This document shows positions 29,357 to 37,923 of a stretch of 64,000 bases of DNA, one piece after another (the stretch's first letter is position 1; each line of letters opens with the position of its first letter). The translations under genes were made by a program, and so were the position numbers. Below the pieces are notes generated by a model, which saw only the letters and a program-made list of their open reading frames with translations, did no database searches and was not told the origin of the DNA. The DNA lies in NCBI GenBank assembly GCA_050740315.1, contig JBOIDC010000009.1, positions 1 through 64,000 of the forward strand, in the 5' to 3' direction. This DNA comes from JACCYU01 sp050740315. GTDB taxonomy: Bacteria; Pseudomonadota; Gammaproteobacteria; JACCYU01.

Positions 29357-31345
29357 ATGAAAAAGTTGATAACCGGCGTCGCCGGGGCACTGCTGATAAC
29401 GGCCGGAGGGTACGCGCAACCGGCCGGTGCGGCCGACACCATCGACGGCATCGTCTTCGAGGATTCGAATCGCGATGGGCAACGCCAGGCGGGCGAACCC
29501 GGCATCAGCGGCGTGCTGGTCTCGGACGGCCACGATGTCGTCGTGTCGGGCGCAAACGGCGAATACGCGCTGCCCGCGCCGACCGCCGAAGAAGAGGCGG
29601 CCGGCATTTCGATCTTCGTGACCAAACCGGCGGGCTGGGAAGTGCTCCTGGATCAGGACAACATCCCGCTATTCTTCCATCACCACAAGCCCGGGGGTTC
29701 ACCACCCAATGTGCGCGGGGAAGCATTTCGTTTCGGTGGCCTGGAGCCCACCGGCCCCTTGCCCGAAACGATCGACTTCCCTTTGATCAGAGGGCAGGAC
29801 AGGAGTCGCTTCAAGGTCGTTGTCTCGGGCGATCCGCAGCCCTACAGCAACACCGAAGTGGGTTACGTTCGCGACACCCTTGCCAAAGAGCTTGCGGCGA
29901 TGGACGACGTGCAGGCACTGGTCATCGAGGGCGATATCATGGGTGACGATCTGGGGCTTTATCCGCGCTTCAAACGGATCATGAGCGTGGCGAATACGCC
30001 CCAGTATTATGTCCCCGGCAACCACGATCTGGATTTTGACGCGCCCAGCGACGAGCACTCTTTCGATACCTTCAAGCGCGAGTGGGGCCCGACGTATTAC
30101 TCCTTCGATATCGGCCAGGTCCACTTCGTGGTGCTCGACGACCTCAAGTATCCCTGCACGCCGGTGGAAGACAACCTGGATGGTCTGCACGATTTCTGCG
30201 ACAACCCGGACACGGAACCGACCTATAACGGCATCATCGATCAGCGTCAGCTCGAATGGCTGCGAAACGATCTGGCGAACGTCCCGCTGGATAAGCTCGT
30301 GGTGCTCAATTCGCATATCTCGATCCATTCCTTTGTCGATCACGACAACGTTCAGCACGCGATCGACAATGCGCGCGCGCTGTACGACATCCTGGGCTGC
30401 CAGCAAAACGGCGGCCCTTGTGAGCGCAAAGTCCTCGCCTTGAGCGGACATACCCACACACTGGAACAAATTCGTCCCGGCGAGAGCTTCGAGGGCTGGA
30501 ATACGACCTTGTCCAGCGGCGGCGTGCACGAGTCGCCAGGGCCGGCGCCGTTTCCGCAGATCGTGACCGGTGCGGCCGCGGGCGCGTGGTGGGGCGGCGA
30601 TTTCGACGCTCACGTGATCCCCGAATCCTGGCAACGTCTGGGCGCGCCGCGCGGTTACATGATCTTCGAGTTCGACGGCAATGAGTACACCGACACCTTC
30701 AAGGCCACGGGCAAGCCGATCGAGGAGCAGATGTCGCTGTCCATGCTGTCGCCCACCTTTCTCGACTGGTATCGCACACTCAGAGGCTGGCTGGACAGCA
30801 ACCCGCCGAACGAAGCCACGCCGCCGGTCAACATCAACGACCTGCCGGATACTCAGCAGGTGCTGACCAGCGAGATCGCCTCGACCAGCCTGGTGGCGAA
30901 CGTCTGGAACGGCTCCCGGGATTCCGAGGTGACGCTGCAGATCGACGGTCATGCGCCGCTGGCCATGACGCGCACGCAACCCGGCACGGGCGAGGGCATC
31001 CTCGAAACCCTGGACCCCTTCTCGCTGATGCGGCAGTTGATGGTGGCGCGGTATGCGTTTGTCAGCGGCTCGGGCGATCCGCGCGCGCAAGGATTCGAGC
31101 GCTTCCGGGCGTCGCAATTCGGGCCGGCGGATCCGCGCCCCGTGTCCGCCGGCGATCTAACCGATCAGTCCAATCACGTGTGGACGGCGCCCCTGCCGGC
31201 TGACCTTGAGCAGGGCGTGCATGTAGCCCGCGTGGTTACCAAGGACGTTCACGGCCAGCAGTTCGAAGAGCTGCTGGTGTTCGAAGTCGTCGACGAGCGC
31301 CCGCCGGCCTTCTTCCGCACCGAGCTGTTTAGGCAAACGCCTTAA
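29357..31345 (+). CDS. Secreted calcineurin-like metallophosphoesterase
   Basis: A 662-residue exported protein. A signal peptide (KKLITGVAGALLITAGGYAQPAGA) is followed by a small Cna-B/SdrD-like domain (DGIVFEDSNRDGQRQAGEPGI), then the phosphoesterase core with VVSGDPQPY, VIEGDIMGDD, YVPGNHDLDF, LNSHISIHS and LSGHTHTLEQ, and a C-terminal domain of the type that follows such cores. The five metal-binding motifs are intact. The substrate could be a phosphodiester, a nucleotide or a phospholipid. A strong AAGGGGAG site precedes the ATG at 29357, and a strong terminator follows. It is a single-gene unit. Confidence 0.88.
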   Translation: MKKLITGVAGALLITAGGYAQPAGAADTIDGIVFEDSNRDGQRQAGEPGISGVLVSDGHDVVVSGANGEYALPAPTAEEEAAGISIFVTKPAGWEVLLDQDNIPLFFHHHKPGGSPPNVRGEAFRFGGLEPTGPLPETIDFPLIRGQDRSRFKVVVSGDPQPYSNTEVGYVRDTLAKELAAMDDVQALVIEGDIMGDDLGLYPRFKRIMSVANTPQYYVPGNHDLDFDAPSDEHSFDTFKREWGPTYYSFDIGQVHFVVLDDLKYPCTPVEDNLDGLHDFCDNPDTEPTYNGIIDQRQLEWLRNDLANVPLDKLVVLNSHISIHSFVDHDNVQHAIDNARALYDILGCQQNGGPCERKVLALSGHTHTLEQIRPGESFEGWNTTLSSGGVHESPGPAPFPQIVTGAAAGAWWGGDFDAHVIPESWQRLGAPRGYMIFEFDGNEYTDTFKATGKPIEEQMSLSMLSPTFLDWYRTLRGWLDSNPPNEATPPVNINDLPDTQQVLTSEIASTSLVANVWNGSRDSEVTLQIDGHAPLAMTRTQPGTGEGILETLDPFSLMRQLMVARYAFVSGSGDPRAQGFERFRASQFGPADPRPVSAGDLTDQSNHVWTAPLPADLEQGVHVARVVTKDVHGQQFEELLVFEVVDERPPAFFRTELFRQTP

Positions 31346-31366
31346 GCCGCGCTCAACGGTCAGACG

Positions 31367-31398
31367 CATAGGGAGCCGCACCGGCTCCCTATGTTTTT
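31367..31398 (+). terminator. Intrinsic terminator after the metallophosphoesterase gene
   Basis: An 11-base perfect stem (CATAGGGAGCC with GGCTCCCTATG) with a 5-base loop is followed by TTTTT. It begins 21 bases after the stop codon and is one of the clearest terminators in the window. Confidence 0.9.
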
Positions 31399-31424
31399 AG
31401 GAGAAGTGGATGTTTTTAGGAGAA
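31391..31424 (+). repeat. 15-base tandem-like direct repeat overlapping the terminator tail
   Basis: ATGTTTTTAGGAGAA occurs at 31391-31405 and again at 31410-31424, separated by four bases. The first copy includes the T tail of the terminator. It probably arose by slippage or duplication. Confidence 0.7.
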
Positions 31425-31470
31425 CCGGCGCGCATGGGGTAACGGCGCGCCTTGCACGGCCGCCGGGCCG

Positions 31471-32304
31471 TCAATTCAGCCGGCTGTGCTGCTCCTGCAG
31501 ACGAAACACCAGCTGGCGCACGTCGCCGGTGTCGTCGTCTTCGGGCGCATGGTTGAGATAGTGGCGAAGATCCTTCAGCGCGGCGTTGTAACATTCCAGC
31601 GCATTGAGCATCAGGCCGCGATCGCGGTATTCGTTAACCTTTTCCGGATCGACCAGCAGGATCTTGGTGATGATGGCGATGGTCTTGTCCGCCTTGCCCT
31701 GTTGCTGATAAATCCCTTTCAGGTTGGATAGCATGCGCACCAGGATATGCTTGTTGGAGGCGGCAGCCAGAAACGGCGCGGGCGATTCGACATCCATGTC
31801 GAACACGCCCTGCAGGCGGTGTGTCAGGTCTGCCGCGCTTAACGAGATCCCGCGATTGTAGGGATCGATGACCACCTCGCCGCCGCCGTAGGGCAGTTTC
31901 ACCAGGAAATGGCCGGGAAACGACACGCCCATCAGATCGAGCCCCAGGCGCCGGCCCAGTTCCATGTACAACACCGACAAGGTGATGGGGATGCCGCGCC
32001 GTCGCTCCAGCACCTCGTTCATGTAGCTGTTGCGCGGGTCGTAATAGTCGTTCGCGTTGCCGCTGAAGCCCAGCTCCATGAACAGGAAATTATTGAGCTG
32101 CCGTATTCTGAGCTGCACGTCCATGTCCGGCGTGATACGGCCGCGGATCTCCTGCGCCCACCCATCAAGCCGGGCGAGATAATGGGAGATGTCCAGATCC
32201 GGATACTCGTCGGCCGCGATCAACAGGGCCGCGCGCATCAGATCGACCTCCTCGTCCGGCCGGCTGATCTGGCGCCGGAAAGCCTCTTTGCAGTCCGCGT
32301 CCAT
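31471..32304 (-). CDS. SirB1 family protein (transglutaminase-like with tetratricopeptide region)
   Basis: A 277-residue cytoplasmic protein. The first two thirds form the transglutaminase-like SirB1 domain, with SYMNEVLERRRGIPITLSVLYMELGRRLGL and FPGHFLVKLPYGG; the usual catalytic Cys is not seen at the expected site (ITLSVLY), while the His in PGHF is kept. The C-terminal third (about 185-270) resembles TPR helices. In enterobacteria sirB1 lies near prfA and prmC, which is not the case here. Function is unproven. Confidence 0.85.
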   Translation of the reverse strand: MDADCKEAFRRQISRPDEEVDLMRAALLIAADEYPDLDISHYLARLDGWAQEIRGRITPDMDVQLRIRQLNNFLFMELGFSGNANDYYDPRNSYMNEVLERRRGIPITLSVLYMELGRRLGLDLMGVSFPGHFLVKLPYGGGEVVIDPYNRGISLSAADLTHRLQGVFDMDVESPAPFLAAASNKHILVRMLSNLKGIYQQQGKADKTIAIITKILLVDPEKVNEYRDRGLMLNALECYNAALKDLRHYLNHAPEDDDTGDVRQLVFRLQEQHSRLN

Positions 32305-32567
32305 AGGCAGTCATTCTAAAACGGGCTGTTCATATTTGTAAGCCGCTTTGCACCTCGCGCCGGACGAAAGGCACGGCTGAGGAAAGCTGCTGACAGCACA
32401 GAAGGCGAAAAACGTGCCTTATAAAACGGACATGGCGTCTCCCTTACTCAACGGCCCACGGTCGTTAAAAAAATGCGCGCGCTTTGGGGCTGCATCGCAG
32501 GAATTATCACAGGTTCACTGAACGCGTTGGCGTCCGCGCCGCTGCCTCGAAGGCAATCAGCGGTCGG

Positions 32568-33530
32568 TTAGAATGCCGGCCGCAGGAGTCTGGCGAGTCT
32601 GCCCCGCCGGACGGCGAACTTAACCTGATAGAGATCCCGTGACTGGCTGGCGGCCAGCAGATAATCGTCGCTGGTGCGCAACTCGTCCACCAGCCCCAGA
32701 TCGATCGCGCGGGTGCCGTACCAGTGTTCGCCGGTTGCGACCTTGTCGATATCGACGCCGCTTCGATGCGTTCGTATAAACGCCTTGAACAGCGCATGCG
32801 TATCCTCGATTTCGGCGCGGGCCTTTTGCCGATCCGCTTCCGTGTTCTCGCCGAACAAGGTCAAGGTGCGCTTGTATTCGCCGGAGGTCAGCTGCTCGAA
32901 ATCGATATTGTTTTCCCGCAGCCAGCGATTGAAATTGGGCAGCTGCGCCACCACGCCGATGGAGCCGAGAATGGCGAACGGGGCGGCGAGGATGCGATCC
33001 GCGACGCAGGCCATCAGGTAGCCGCCACTGGCGGCGATCTTGTCGACCGCCACCGTCAGGGGGATGCGCCTGTCCTTGAAGCGCAACAACTGCGACGCGG
33101 CCAGACCATAGGCGTGCACCATCCCGCCAGCGCTCTCCAGGCGCAGCAAAACCTCGTCGTCCGGCGTGGCCGCCAACAGTACGGCAGTGATTTCCTCTCT
33201 GAGCGAAGCCACCGCGGAGGCCCGCAGGTCGCCGTGAAAATCCAGCACGAAGGTGCGCTTCGCGTGATCCTTGTGGCGCTTGACGCGACGCCGCCCGGCG
33301 CCGAGCTTGAGGCGACGTACAAGCTGTTTTTCCTCGGGCACCACGTGCTCCAGCTTGCGCGCCATGGACTCGTAGCGCCGGTTCAGGTGCTTGACTTCCA
33401 GGCCGTCTGCCGAGCCCTTTCTGCCGCGCCTCGACATGCCCGCGACAGCGCCGGCCATCACCAGTATCGCGATGGCGAGGGTAATGAGCTTGGCCACAAA
33501 CAGGCCGTATTCGAGCAGCAGGTCTGGCAC
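32568..33530 (-). CDS. sohB: Inner-membrane protease SohB (signal peptide peptidase family)
   Basis: A 320-residue S49-family membrane serine protease. One N-terminal membrane segment (LLLEYGLFVAKLITLAIAILVMAGAV) is followed by a basic linker and the protease domain. The Ser/Lys dyad is Ser168 in IAASGGYLMA and Lys220 in LTSGEYKRTLTLFG. The GTG at 33530 gives the typical SohB N-terminus; an upstream ATG would add 57 atypical residues. Its promoter region faces that of the serine-cycle operon. Confidence 0.88.
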   Translation of the reverse strand: MPDLLLEYGLFVAKLITLAIAILVMAGAVAGMSRRGRKGSADGLEVKHLNRRYESMARKLEHVVPEEKQLVRRLKLGAGRRRVKRHKDHAKRTFVLDFHGDLRASAVASLREEITAVLLAATPDDEVLLRLESAGGMVHAYGLAASQLLRFKDRRIPLTVAVDKIAASGGYLMACVADRILAAPFAILGSIGVVAQLPNFNRWLRENNIDFEQLTSGEYKRTLTLFGENTEADRQKARAEIEDTHALFKAFIRTHRSGVDIDKVATGEHWYGTRAIDLGLVDELRTSDDYLLAASQSRDLYQVKFAVRRGRLARLLRPAF

Positions 33531-33752
33531 GGAAGGGTCTTTTACGAATGCGATCTTGTGTATGATAGACGACCGTCTCGCGATTGAAACACTTGTCACG
33601 CCTGCCTTTGCTTTTGGCGTGAACGTTGACACTTCCGCGCCACCGGCATGCCCGGGCGTGCGCGGGTCGCCGCGGCAGCGGTCCAGCGTCGTCGCGGGCA
33701 ATCAAAGGCGTCGGGTGCAGGATTGTAGTTGATTATCCGAAATTAACGCGAC

Positions 33753-33783
33753 CCGCGGCGGCGTTTGGCAAAGCCCGCCGCGG
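33753..33783. repeat. Inverted repeat upstream of the serine-cycle operon
   Basis: A perfect 9-base inverted repeat (CCGCGGCGG and CCGCCGCGG, 13-base spacer) lies about 120 bases before the first gene, in the divergent region shared with sohB. It could be an operator or a leader hairpin. No T run follows, so it is not a terminator. Confidence 0.4.
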
Positions 33784-33902
33784 CTGTCGCGGATAAAATT
33801 TCTGGCCCGGTTGGTGCGTTATGGTTTAGTTTTTGCTGCGTAGTTTAAGATACTATCCATTTTTTCACTTGCGGAGCACCGCATGCCTGAGGAGCCCTCC
33901 AC

Positions 33903-34538
33903 ATGAGTCTGAGCCAAGAAGAACTGGATGCGTTGATGGAACGCAAGGGAAAGATGCGCCGTCAGGCCTACGACGCGCGCAATGCGCAGGAAAACAAGGA
34001 CGAGCTCTCCAAAGTCATCGTCGATAAATTCGTCAAGCTGCCCGAATACCAGAACCCGAAGGTCAAGACGGCCATGTGGTATCTGGACGTGCGCTCCGAG
34101 GTGCGTACGCGGCACGTCATCGCAGACGCGATCAAGAGCGACAAGAAGATCATCGTGCCCTACTGCACGGTCGACGAGAAAGGCGCCAACAAGCTGGGGC
34201 TGTGGTATCTGGAAAGCATGGACGAACTGGTCGTCGGCAAGTGGAACATCCTGGAGCCGCCGAAGGATCGGTGGGGCGAGAAAGGCAAGGAGGTCGAGCC
34301 GGAGGCGCTCGACATCGTCATGGTGCCGGGTGTGGGCTTCGATCGTCGGGGCGGGCGCATGGGCAACGGTCAGGGGTACTACGATCGTCTGCTGGAGCGC
34401 GCGCGTCTGGATGCGCCGCTCATCGCGCTGGCGTTCGAGGCGCAGATGTTCCCCGAGATCCTGGTGGGCCCGCATGATATTTTCATGGACAAGGTCATCA
34501 CCGAGAAGGCGATTTACGAAGGCAAGGGGAGAAACTGA
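33903..34538 (+). CDS. 5-formyltetrahydrofolate cyclo-ligase family protein, first gene of serine-cycle operon
   Basis: The family converts N5-formyl-H4F plus ATP into 5,10-methenyl-H4F. The 211 residues show KMRRQAYDARNA at the N-terminus, the substrate-binding KIIVPYCTVDE region, VMVPGVGFDRRGGRMGNGQGYYDR (the conserved ATP/formyl loop GRxGxGxGYYD) and LAFEAQMFPEI. A GAGGAG site precedes the ATG by 8 bases. In other serine-cycle clusters the methenyl-H4F step is done by Fch, which is absent here. Its place at the head of the operon, directly before an Ftr-like gene, suggests a catabolic or assimilatory role rather than simple folate repair. Confidence 0.88.
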   Translation: MSLSQEELDALMERKGKMRRQAYDARNAQENKDELSKVIVDKFVKLPEYQNPKVKTAMWYLDVRSEVRTRHVIADAIKSDKKIIVPYCTVDEKGANKLGLWYLESMDELVVGKWNILEPPKDRWGEKGKEVEPEALDIVMVPGVGFDRRGGRMGNGQGYYDRLLERARLDAPLIALAFEAQMFPEILVGPHDIFMDKVITEKAIYEGKGRN

Positions 34539-34540
34539 TT

Positions 34541-35464
34541 TTGGCCGCAAAAATCGACGATACCTATGCCGAGGCGTTCAAAAGCATCTATGTCGAGTTT
34601 CTGATCACCGCGCGCGACCGCACCTGGGTGGAGCATGCGGTCAACGCCGCCACCGGGCACGGCTCCAGCACCATCATGTGCGATTGCGAGGCGGGGCTGG
34701 ATCGCTACGTCGGGCCCGGCGGCGATGAATCTTTCAAGACACCTGACGGCCGTCCCGGCGCCGTGGTGCAGCTGCACCTGCCGCGCTTTCGAAAGGACAG
34801 GGTCGAGGCGCTGGAAAAGGCGGCGCTGTCGCGCATCAGCCAGAACGTGCTGACCACTCCGACGGCCGCCTGTTTCAATCTGCTGGATACCGACACGTAT
34901 TATCAGATGGGGCGCAAGGTGGCCTACTTCGGCAACGGCTTCCAGACGCGGGAAGAGCGCTTCGGCCGCAAGGTGTGGGTGGTGCCGATTCTGGGCGGCG
35001 AGTTCGTCGTCGATCGCCGGCTGGGTTATACCGATGGCCTGATGGGCGGCAACCTGTGGCTGTTCGGCGATAGCGTGGACTCGGCGCTGGAAGCGGCCGA
35101 ACGCGGAGTGAAGGCCGTGCATGATATTCCCGGCGTGATCATGCCGTTTCCCGGTGGCATCGCCGGCTCGGGTTCGACGGCGGGCAGCAAATACAAGTTC
35201 GCCATCGCCAGCACGTACACCAAGTTCTGCCCCAGCTTGCAGGATCACCCGAACGTCGAGGCCGGTCTGCCGGCGGGCGTCAAATCGGTGATGGAGATCA
35301 TCATGAACGGCAAGGATCTGCAGGCGATCATCGACGCCACGCAGGCCGCCATCAAGGCGGCGGTGGACACGCCCGGGCTGAAGATGATCTCGGCCGGCAA
35401 TTACGGCGGCAAGCTGGGAAAGAGCCTGATTTACCTGCACCCGGACAAACAGCCGGCCGCGTAA
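34541..35464 (+). CDS. Formylmethanofuran-H4MPT formyltransferase (Ftr/FhcD) homologue, stand-alone
   Basis: Ftr moves a formyl group between methanofuran and N5 of tetrahydromethanopterin. The 307 residues align along their length with archaeal Ftr and bacterial FhcD: IDDTYAEAF, CEAGLDRYV, TPDGRPGAVV, RKVWVVPILGGEFVVD, MPFPGGIAGSGSTAGSKY and SAGNYGGKLGKSLIYLHP. The segment RISQNVLTTPT replaces the more usual R(I/V)GQCVLT pattern, so substrate binding may differ. fhcA, fhcB and fhcC are not next to it. The start is TTG with an AAGGGGAG site, two bases after the cyclo-ligase stop. A role handing formyl groups to H4F is my inference. Confidence 0.85.
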   Translation: MAAKIDDTYAEAFKSIYVEFLITARDRTWVEHAVNAATGHGSSTIMCDCEAGLDRYVGPGGDESFKTPDGRPGAVVQLHLPRFRKDRVEALEKAALSRISQNVLTTPTAACFNLLDTDTYYQMGRKVAYFGNGFQTREERFGRKVWVVPILGGEFVVDRRLGYTDGLMGGNLWLFGDSVDSALEAAERGVKAVHDIPGVIMPFPGGIAGSGSTAGSKYKFAIASTYTKFCPSLQDHPNVEAGLPAGVKSVMEIIMNGKDLQAIIDATQAAIKAAVDTPGLKMISAGNYGGKLGKSLIYLHPDKQPAA

Positions 35465-35509
35465 ATCATCCATACGCGCCACGTCCGGTCTGCGTGGCGG
35501 CAGCATCAG

Positions 35510-35542
35510 TCTGAAGCTTGAGCGAGCCTTCAACGCTTCAGA
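35510..35542 (+). repeat. Intercistronic hairpin between ftr-like gene and sgaA
   Basis: TCTGAAGCTTGA pairs with TCAA-C-GCTTCAGA, giving a 12-base stem with one bulge and an 8-base loop. No T run follows. Likely effects are mRNA processing or protection of segments within the operon. Confidence 0.6.
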
Positions 35543-35603
35543 CGCGCCAGATTTGGCACATTGACCTTATACGTCATTCATTAAATATACAAAGGAAGCG
35601 ATC

Positions 35604-36842
35604 ATGCGTTACGGCCATAACCATTTATTCGTCCCCGGACCGACCAACGTTCCGCACTCCGTGCTGAGCGCGATGCACGTGCCGATGGAGGATCACCGCG
35701 CCTCCGATCTGCACGAGCTGACCAAGCCGCTGTTCGCGGACTTAAACAAGGTCTTCAAGACCACCAAGGGGCAGTCGTTCATCTTCCCGGCCACGGGCAC
35801 CGCCGGCTGGGAAGTCGCGCTGGCCAACACGTTATCGCCGGGCGACAAGGTGTTGTCGGCGCGTTTTGGGCAATTCAGTCACTTATGGATCGACATGGCC
35901 CAGCGACTGGGGCTGGACGTCGAGTTCTTCAACGTCCCCTGGGGCGAAGGCGCGCCGGTGGACAAGATCAAGAAGCGGCTGGCCGAGGACAAGGCCCACG
36001 AGATCAAGGCGGTCATGATCGTGCATAACGAGACCGCCACGGGCGTGACCAGCGATATCCCGGGCGTGCGCAAAGCCATGGACGCAGCCGGCCATCCGGC
36101 GCTGCTGTTCGTGGACGGTGTGAGCTCCATCGCCAGTATCGATTTCCGCATGGATGAATGGAAAGTGGACATGGCGGTGGCGGGCTCGCAGAAAGGTTTC
36201 ATGCTGCCGGCGGGTCTCGCCCTCGTCTGCGCCAGCCAGAAGGCGCTGGCCGCGCGCAAGACCGCCAGGCTGCCGCGTTGCTTTCTCGATCTAGAAGATC
36301 ACATCAAGACCAACGCGCAGGGCTTTTTCCCCTATACCCCGTCACTGCCGATGTTGCGGGGTCTGCGGCACTCGTTGGACCTGCTGTTCGAGGAAGGCCT
36401 GGAGAATGTCTTCGCCCGCCATCACCGGCTGGCGGAAGGCGTGCGCCGGGCGATCAAGGCCTGGGGCCTGGAGCTGTGCGCCAAGCAGCCGAAGTGGCAC
36501 TCCGATACCGTCAGCGCGATCATGGTGCCCAAAGGCATCAATGGCGCGGACGTCATCGACATCGCTTATCGCAAATACAATGTGGCGCTGGGCGCGGGTC
36601 TCACCGAGGTGGCCGGCAAGCTGTTCCGCATCGGTCATCTGGGCGATCTGAACGAAGTGAGCTGCTGCGCGGCGCTCGCCGCCGCGGAAATGGCCATGCT
36701 GGATGTGGGCGTCAAGATCAAACCCGGCAGCGGGGTGGCTGCCGCGATCGAGTACTACCGCAAGAACGCGCCGGCGGCCGACGACAAGAGCACAGCAGGA
36801 CAGGCCCGGGCGATGAAGTCCGGCATGAAGAAAACCGCTTAA
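35604..36842 (+). CDS. sgaA: Serine-glyoxylate aminotransferase
   Basis: This PLP enzyme converts serine and glyoxylate to hydroxypyruvate and glycine, the step that closes the amino half of the serine cycle. The 412 residues contain the start FVPGPTNVPHSVL, PATGTAGWEVALAN, the cofactor Asp in FVDGVSSIASIDF (about 171) and the Schiff-base Lys197 in AGSQKGFMLPAGL. The C-terminal KMKKTA-like tail is basic. AAAGGAAG precedes the ATG. mcl follows by 13 bases. Assignment is strong because of the operon. Confidence 0.95.
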   Translation: MRYGHNHLFVPGPTNVPHSVLSAMHVPMEDHRASDLHELTKPLFADLNKVFKTTKGQSFIFPATGTAGWEVALANTLSPGDKVLSARFGQFSHLWIDMAQRLGLDVEFFNVPWGEGAPVDKIKKRLAEDKAHEIKAVMIVHNETATGVTSDIPGVRKAMDAAGHPALLFVDGVSSIASIDFRMDEWKVDMAVAGSQKGFMLPAGLALVCASQKALAARKTARLPRCFLDLEDHIKTNAQGFFPYTPSLPMLRGLRHSLDLLFEEGLENVFARHHRLAEGVRRAIKAWGLELCAKQPKWHSDTVSAIMVPKGINGADVIDIAYRKYNVALGAGLTEVAGKLFRIGHLGDLNEVSCCAALAAAEMAMLDVGVKIKPGSGVAAAIEYYRKNAPAADDKSTAGQARAMKSGMKKTA

Positions 36843-36855
36843 GCGAGGCCACGCA

Positions 36856-37800
36856 ATGAGCCACACCCGTTACGAACCCAGCAAGGTCAGATTGCAACGC
36901 AGCGAACTCGCGGTGCCCGGCTCCAATCCGGGCATGTTCGAGAAGGCCGCCAACAGCAATGTCGATTTCATTTTTCTCGATCTCGAAGACGCCGTGGCGC
37001 CCGACGACAAGCCCAAGGCGCGCAAGAACATCATCGAGGCGCTCAACGACATCGACTGGCGGGCCAAGGAAAAGACCATGTCCATCCGCATCAACGGGCT
37101 GGACACGCATTACATGTACCGCGATGTCGTGGATATTCTGGAACAGGCAGGCCAAAACCTGGACACCGTTCTCATCCCCAAGGTGGGCGTGCCGGGTGAC
37201 GTTTATCTGATCGACTGCCTGATCACCCAGATCGAGGAGGCGATGGGCTTCGAGCACAAGATCGGCATCGAAGTGCTGATCGAAACGGCGCTGGGCATGG
37301 CCAATGTCGAGGCCATCGCCACGTCAAGCAAACGGCTGGAGGCGATGCACTTCGGCGTCGCCGACTACGCGGCCAGCAACCGCGCGCGCACCGTGAACAT
37401 CGGTGGCCTGAACCCGGATTATCCCGGTGACCAGTGGCACGCGGCCATCACCCGCATGACCGTGGCCTGCCGCGCGTACGGCCTGCGGCCGATCGACGGC
37501 CCGTTCGGCGATTTCAAGGATCCGGAAGGTTATACCCTGGCGGCCAAGCGCGCCGCGGCATTGGGTATGGAGGGCAAATGGGCCATTCATCCCAGCCAGA
37601 TCGAGCTCGCGAACGACGTGTTCACGCCACCCGAAGCCGAAGTCGAAAAGGCCAAGCGCATCCTGGAAGCGCTGAAGGAAGCCGCGCGCCAGGGCAAGGG
37701 CGCCGCGCAGGTCGATGGCCGCATGATCGACGCGGCCTCGGCGCGGATGGCCGAAAACGTGGTACGCACCGACAAGGCCATAAAAGACAAATCGAAATAG
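36856..37800 (+). CDS. mclA: L-malyl-CoA/beta-methylmalyl-CoA lyase (CitE-like)
   Basis: It splits malyl-CoA into acetyl-CoA and glyoxylate, yielding the net C2 product and renewing the acceptor. The 314 residues are of the HpcH/HpaI aldolase/CitE fold: RSELAVPGSNPGMFEKAA, FIFLDLEDAVAPDDKPKAR, the Mg-binding Glu in IEVLIETALGMAN, and MHFGVADYAASNRAR. KWAIHPSQIELAN near the C-terminus is typical. It lies between sgaA and mtkA, as expected for the serine cycle. Confidence 0.94.
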   Translation: MSHTRYEPSKVRLQRSELAVPGSNPGMFEKAANSNVDFIFLDLEDAVAPDDKPKARKNIIEALNDIDWRAKEKTMSIRINGLDTHYMYRDVVDILEQAGQNLDTVLIPKVGVPGDVYLIDCLITQIEEAMGFEHKIGIEVLIETALGMANVEAIATSSKRLEAMHFGVADYAASNRARTVNIGGLNPDYPGDQWHAAITRMTVACRAYGLRPIDGPFGDFKDPEGYTLAAKRAAALGMEGKWAIHPSQIELANDVFTPPEAEVEKAKRILEALKEAARQGKGAAQVDGRMIDAASARMAENVVRTDKAIKDKSK

Positions 37801-37807
37801 CGGTCAG

Positions 37808-37842
37808 GTTCGCGCCGATCGGGGCTTCCGGTCGGCGCGAAC
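37808..37842 (+). repeat. Intercistronic hairpin between mclA and mtkA
   Basis: A perfect 11-base stem (GTTCGCGCCGA with TCGGCGCGAAC) with a 13-base loop starts seven bases after the mclA stop. No T run follows, so read-through into mtkA is expected. Confidence 0.7.
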
Positions 37843-37923
37843 GCTTAACCGCGCAAACGCTTAAAGCCGATACCAACACCCGCTGCTGCGGGCAGGCGCG
37901 ACACTAGAAACTGGAGGCTAACC

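Noticed and set aside
35561..35591. Internal promoter before sgaA (TTGACC with an AT-rich -10 about 17 bases on)
   Set aside because: The -10 match is poor and a start there would fall on the ribosome site, leaving no leader. The hairpin upstream does not look like a terminator, so an internal start is not needed.
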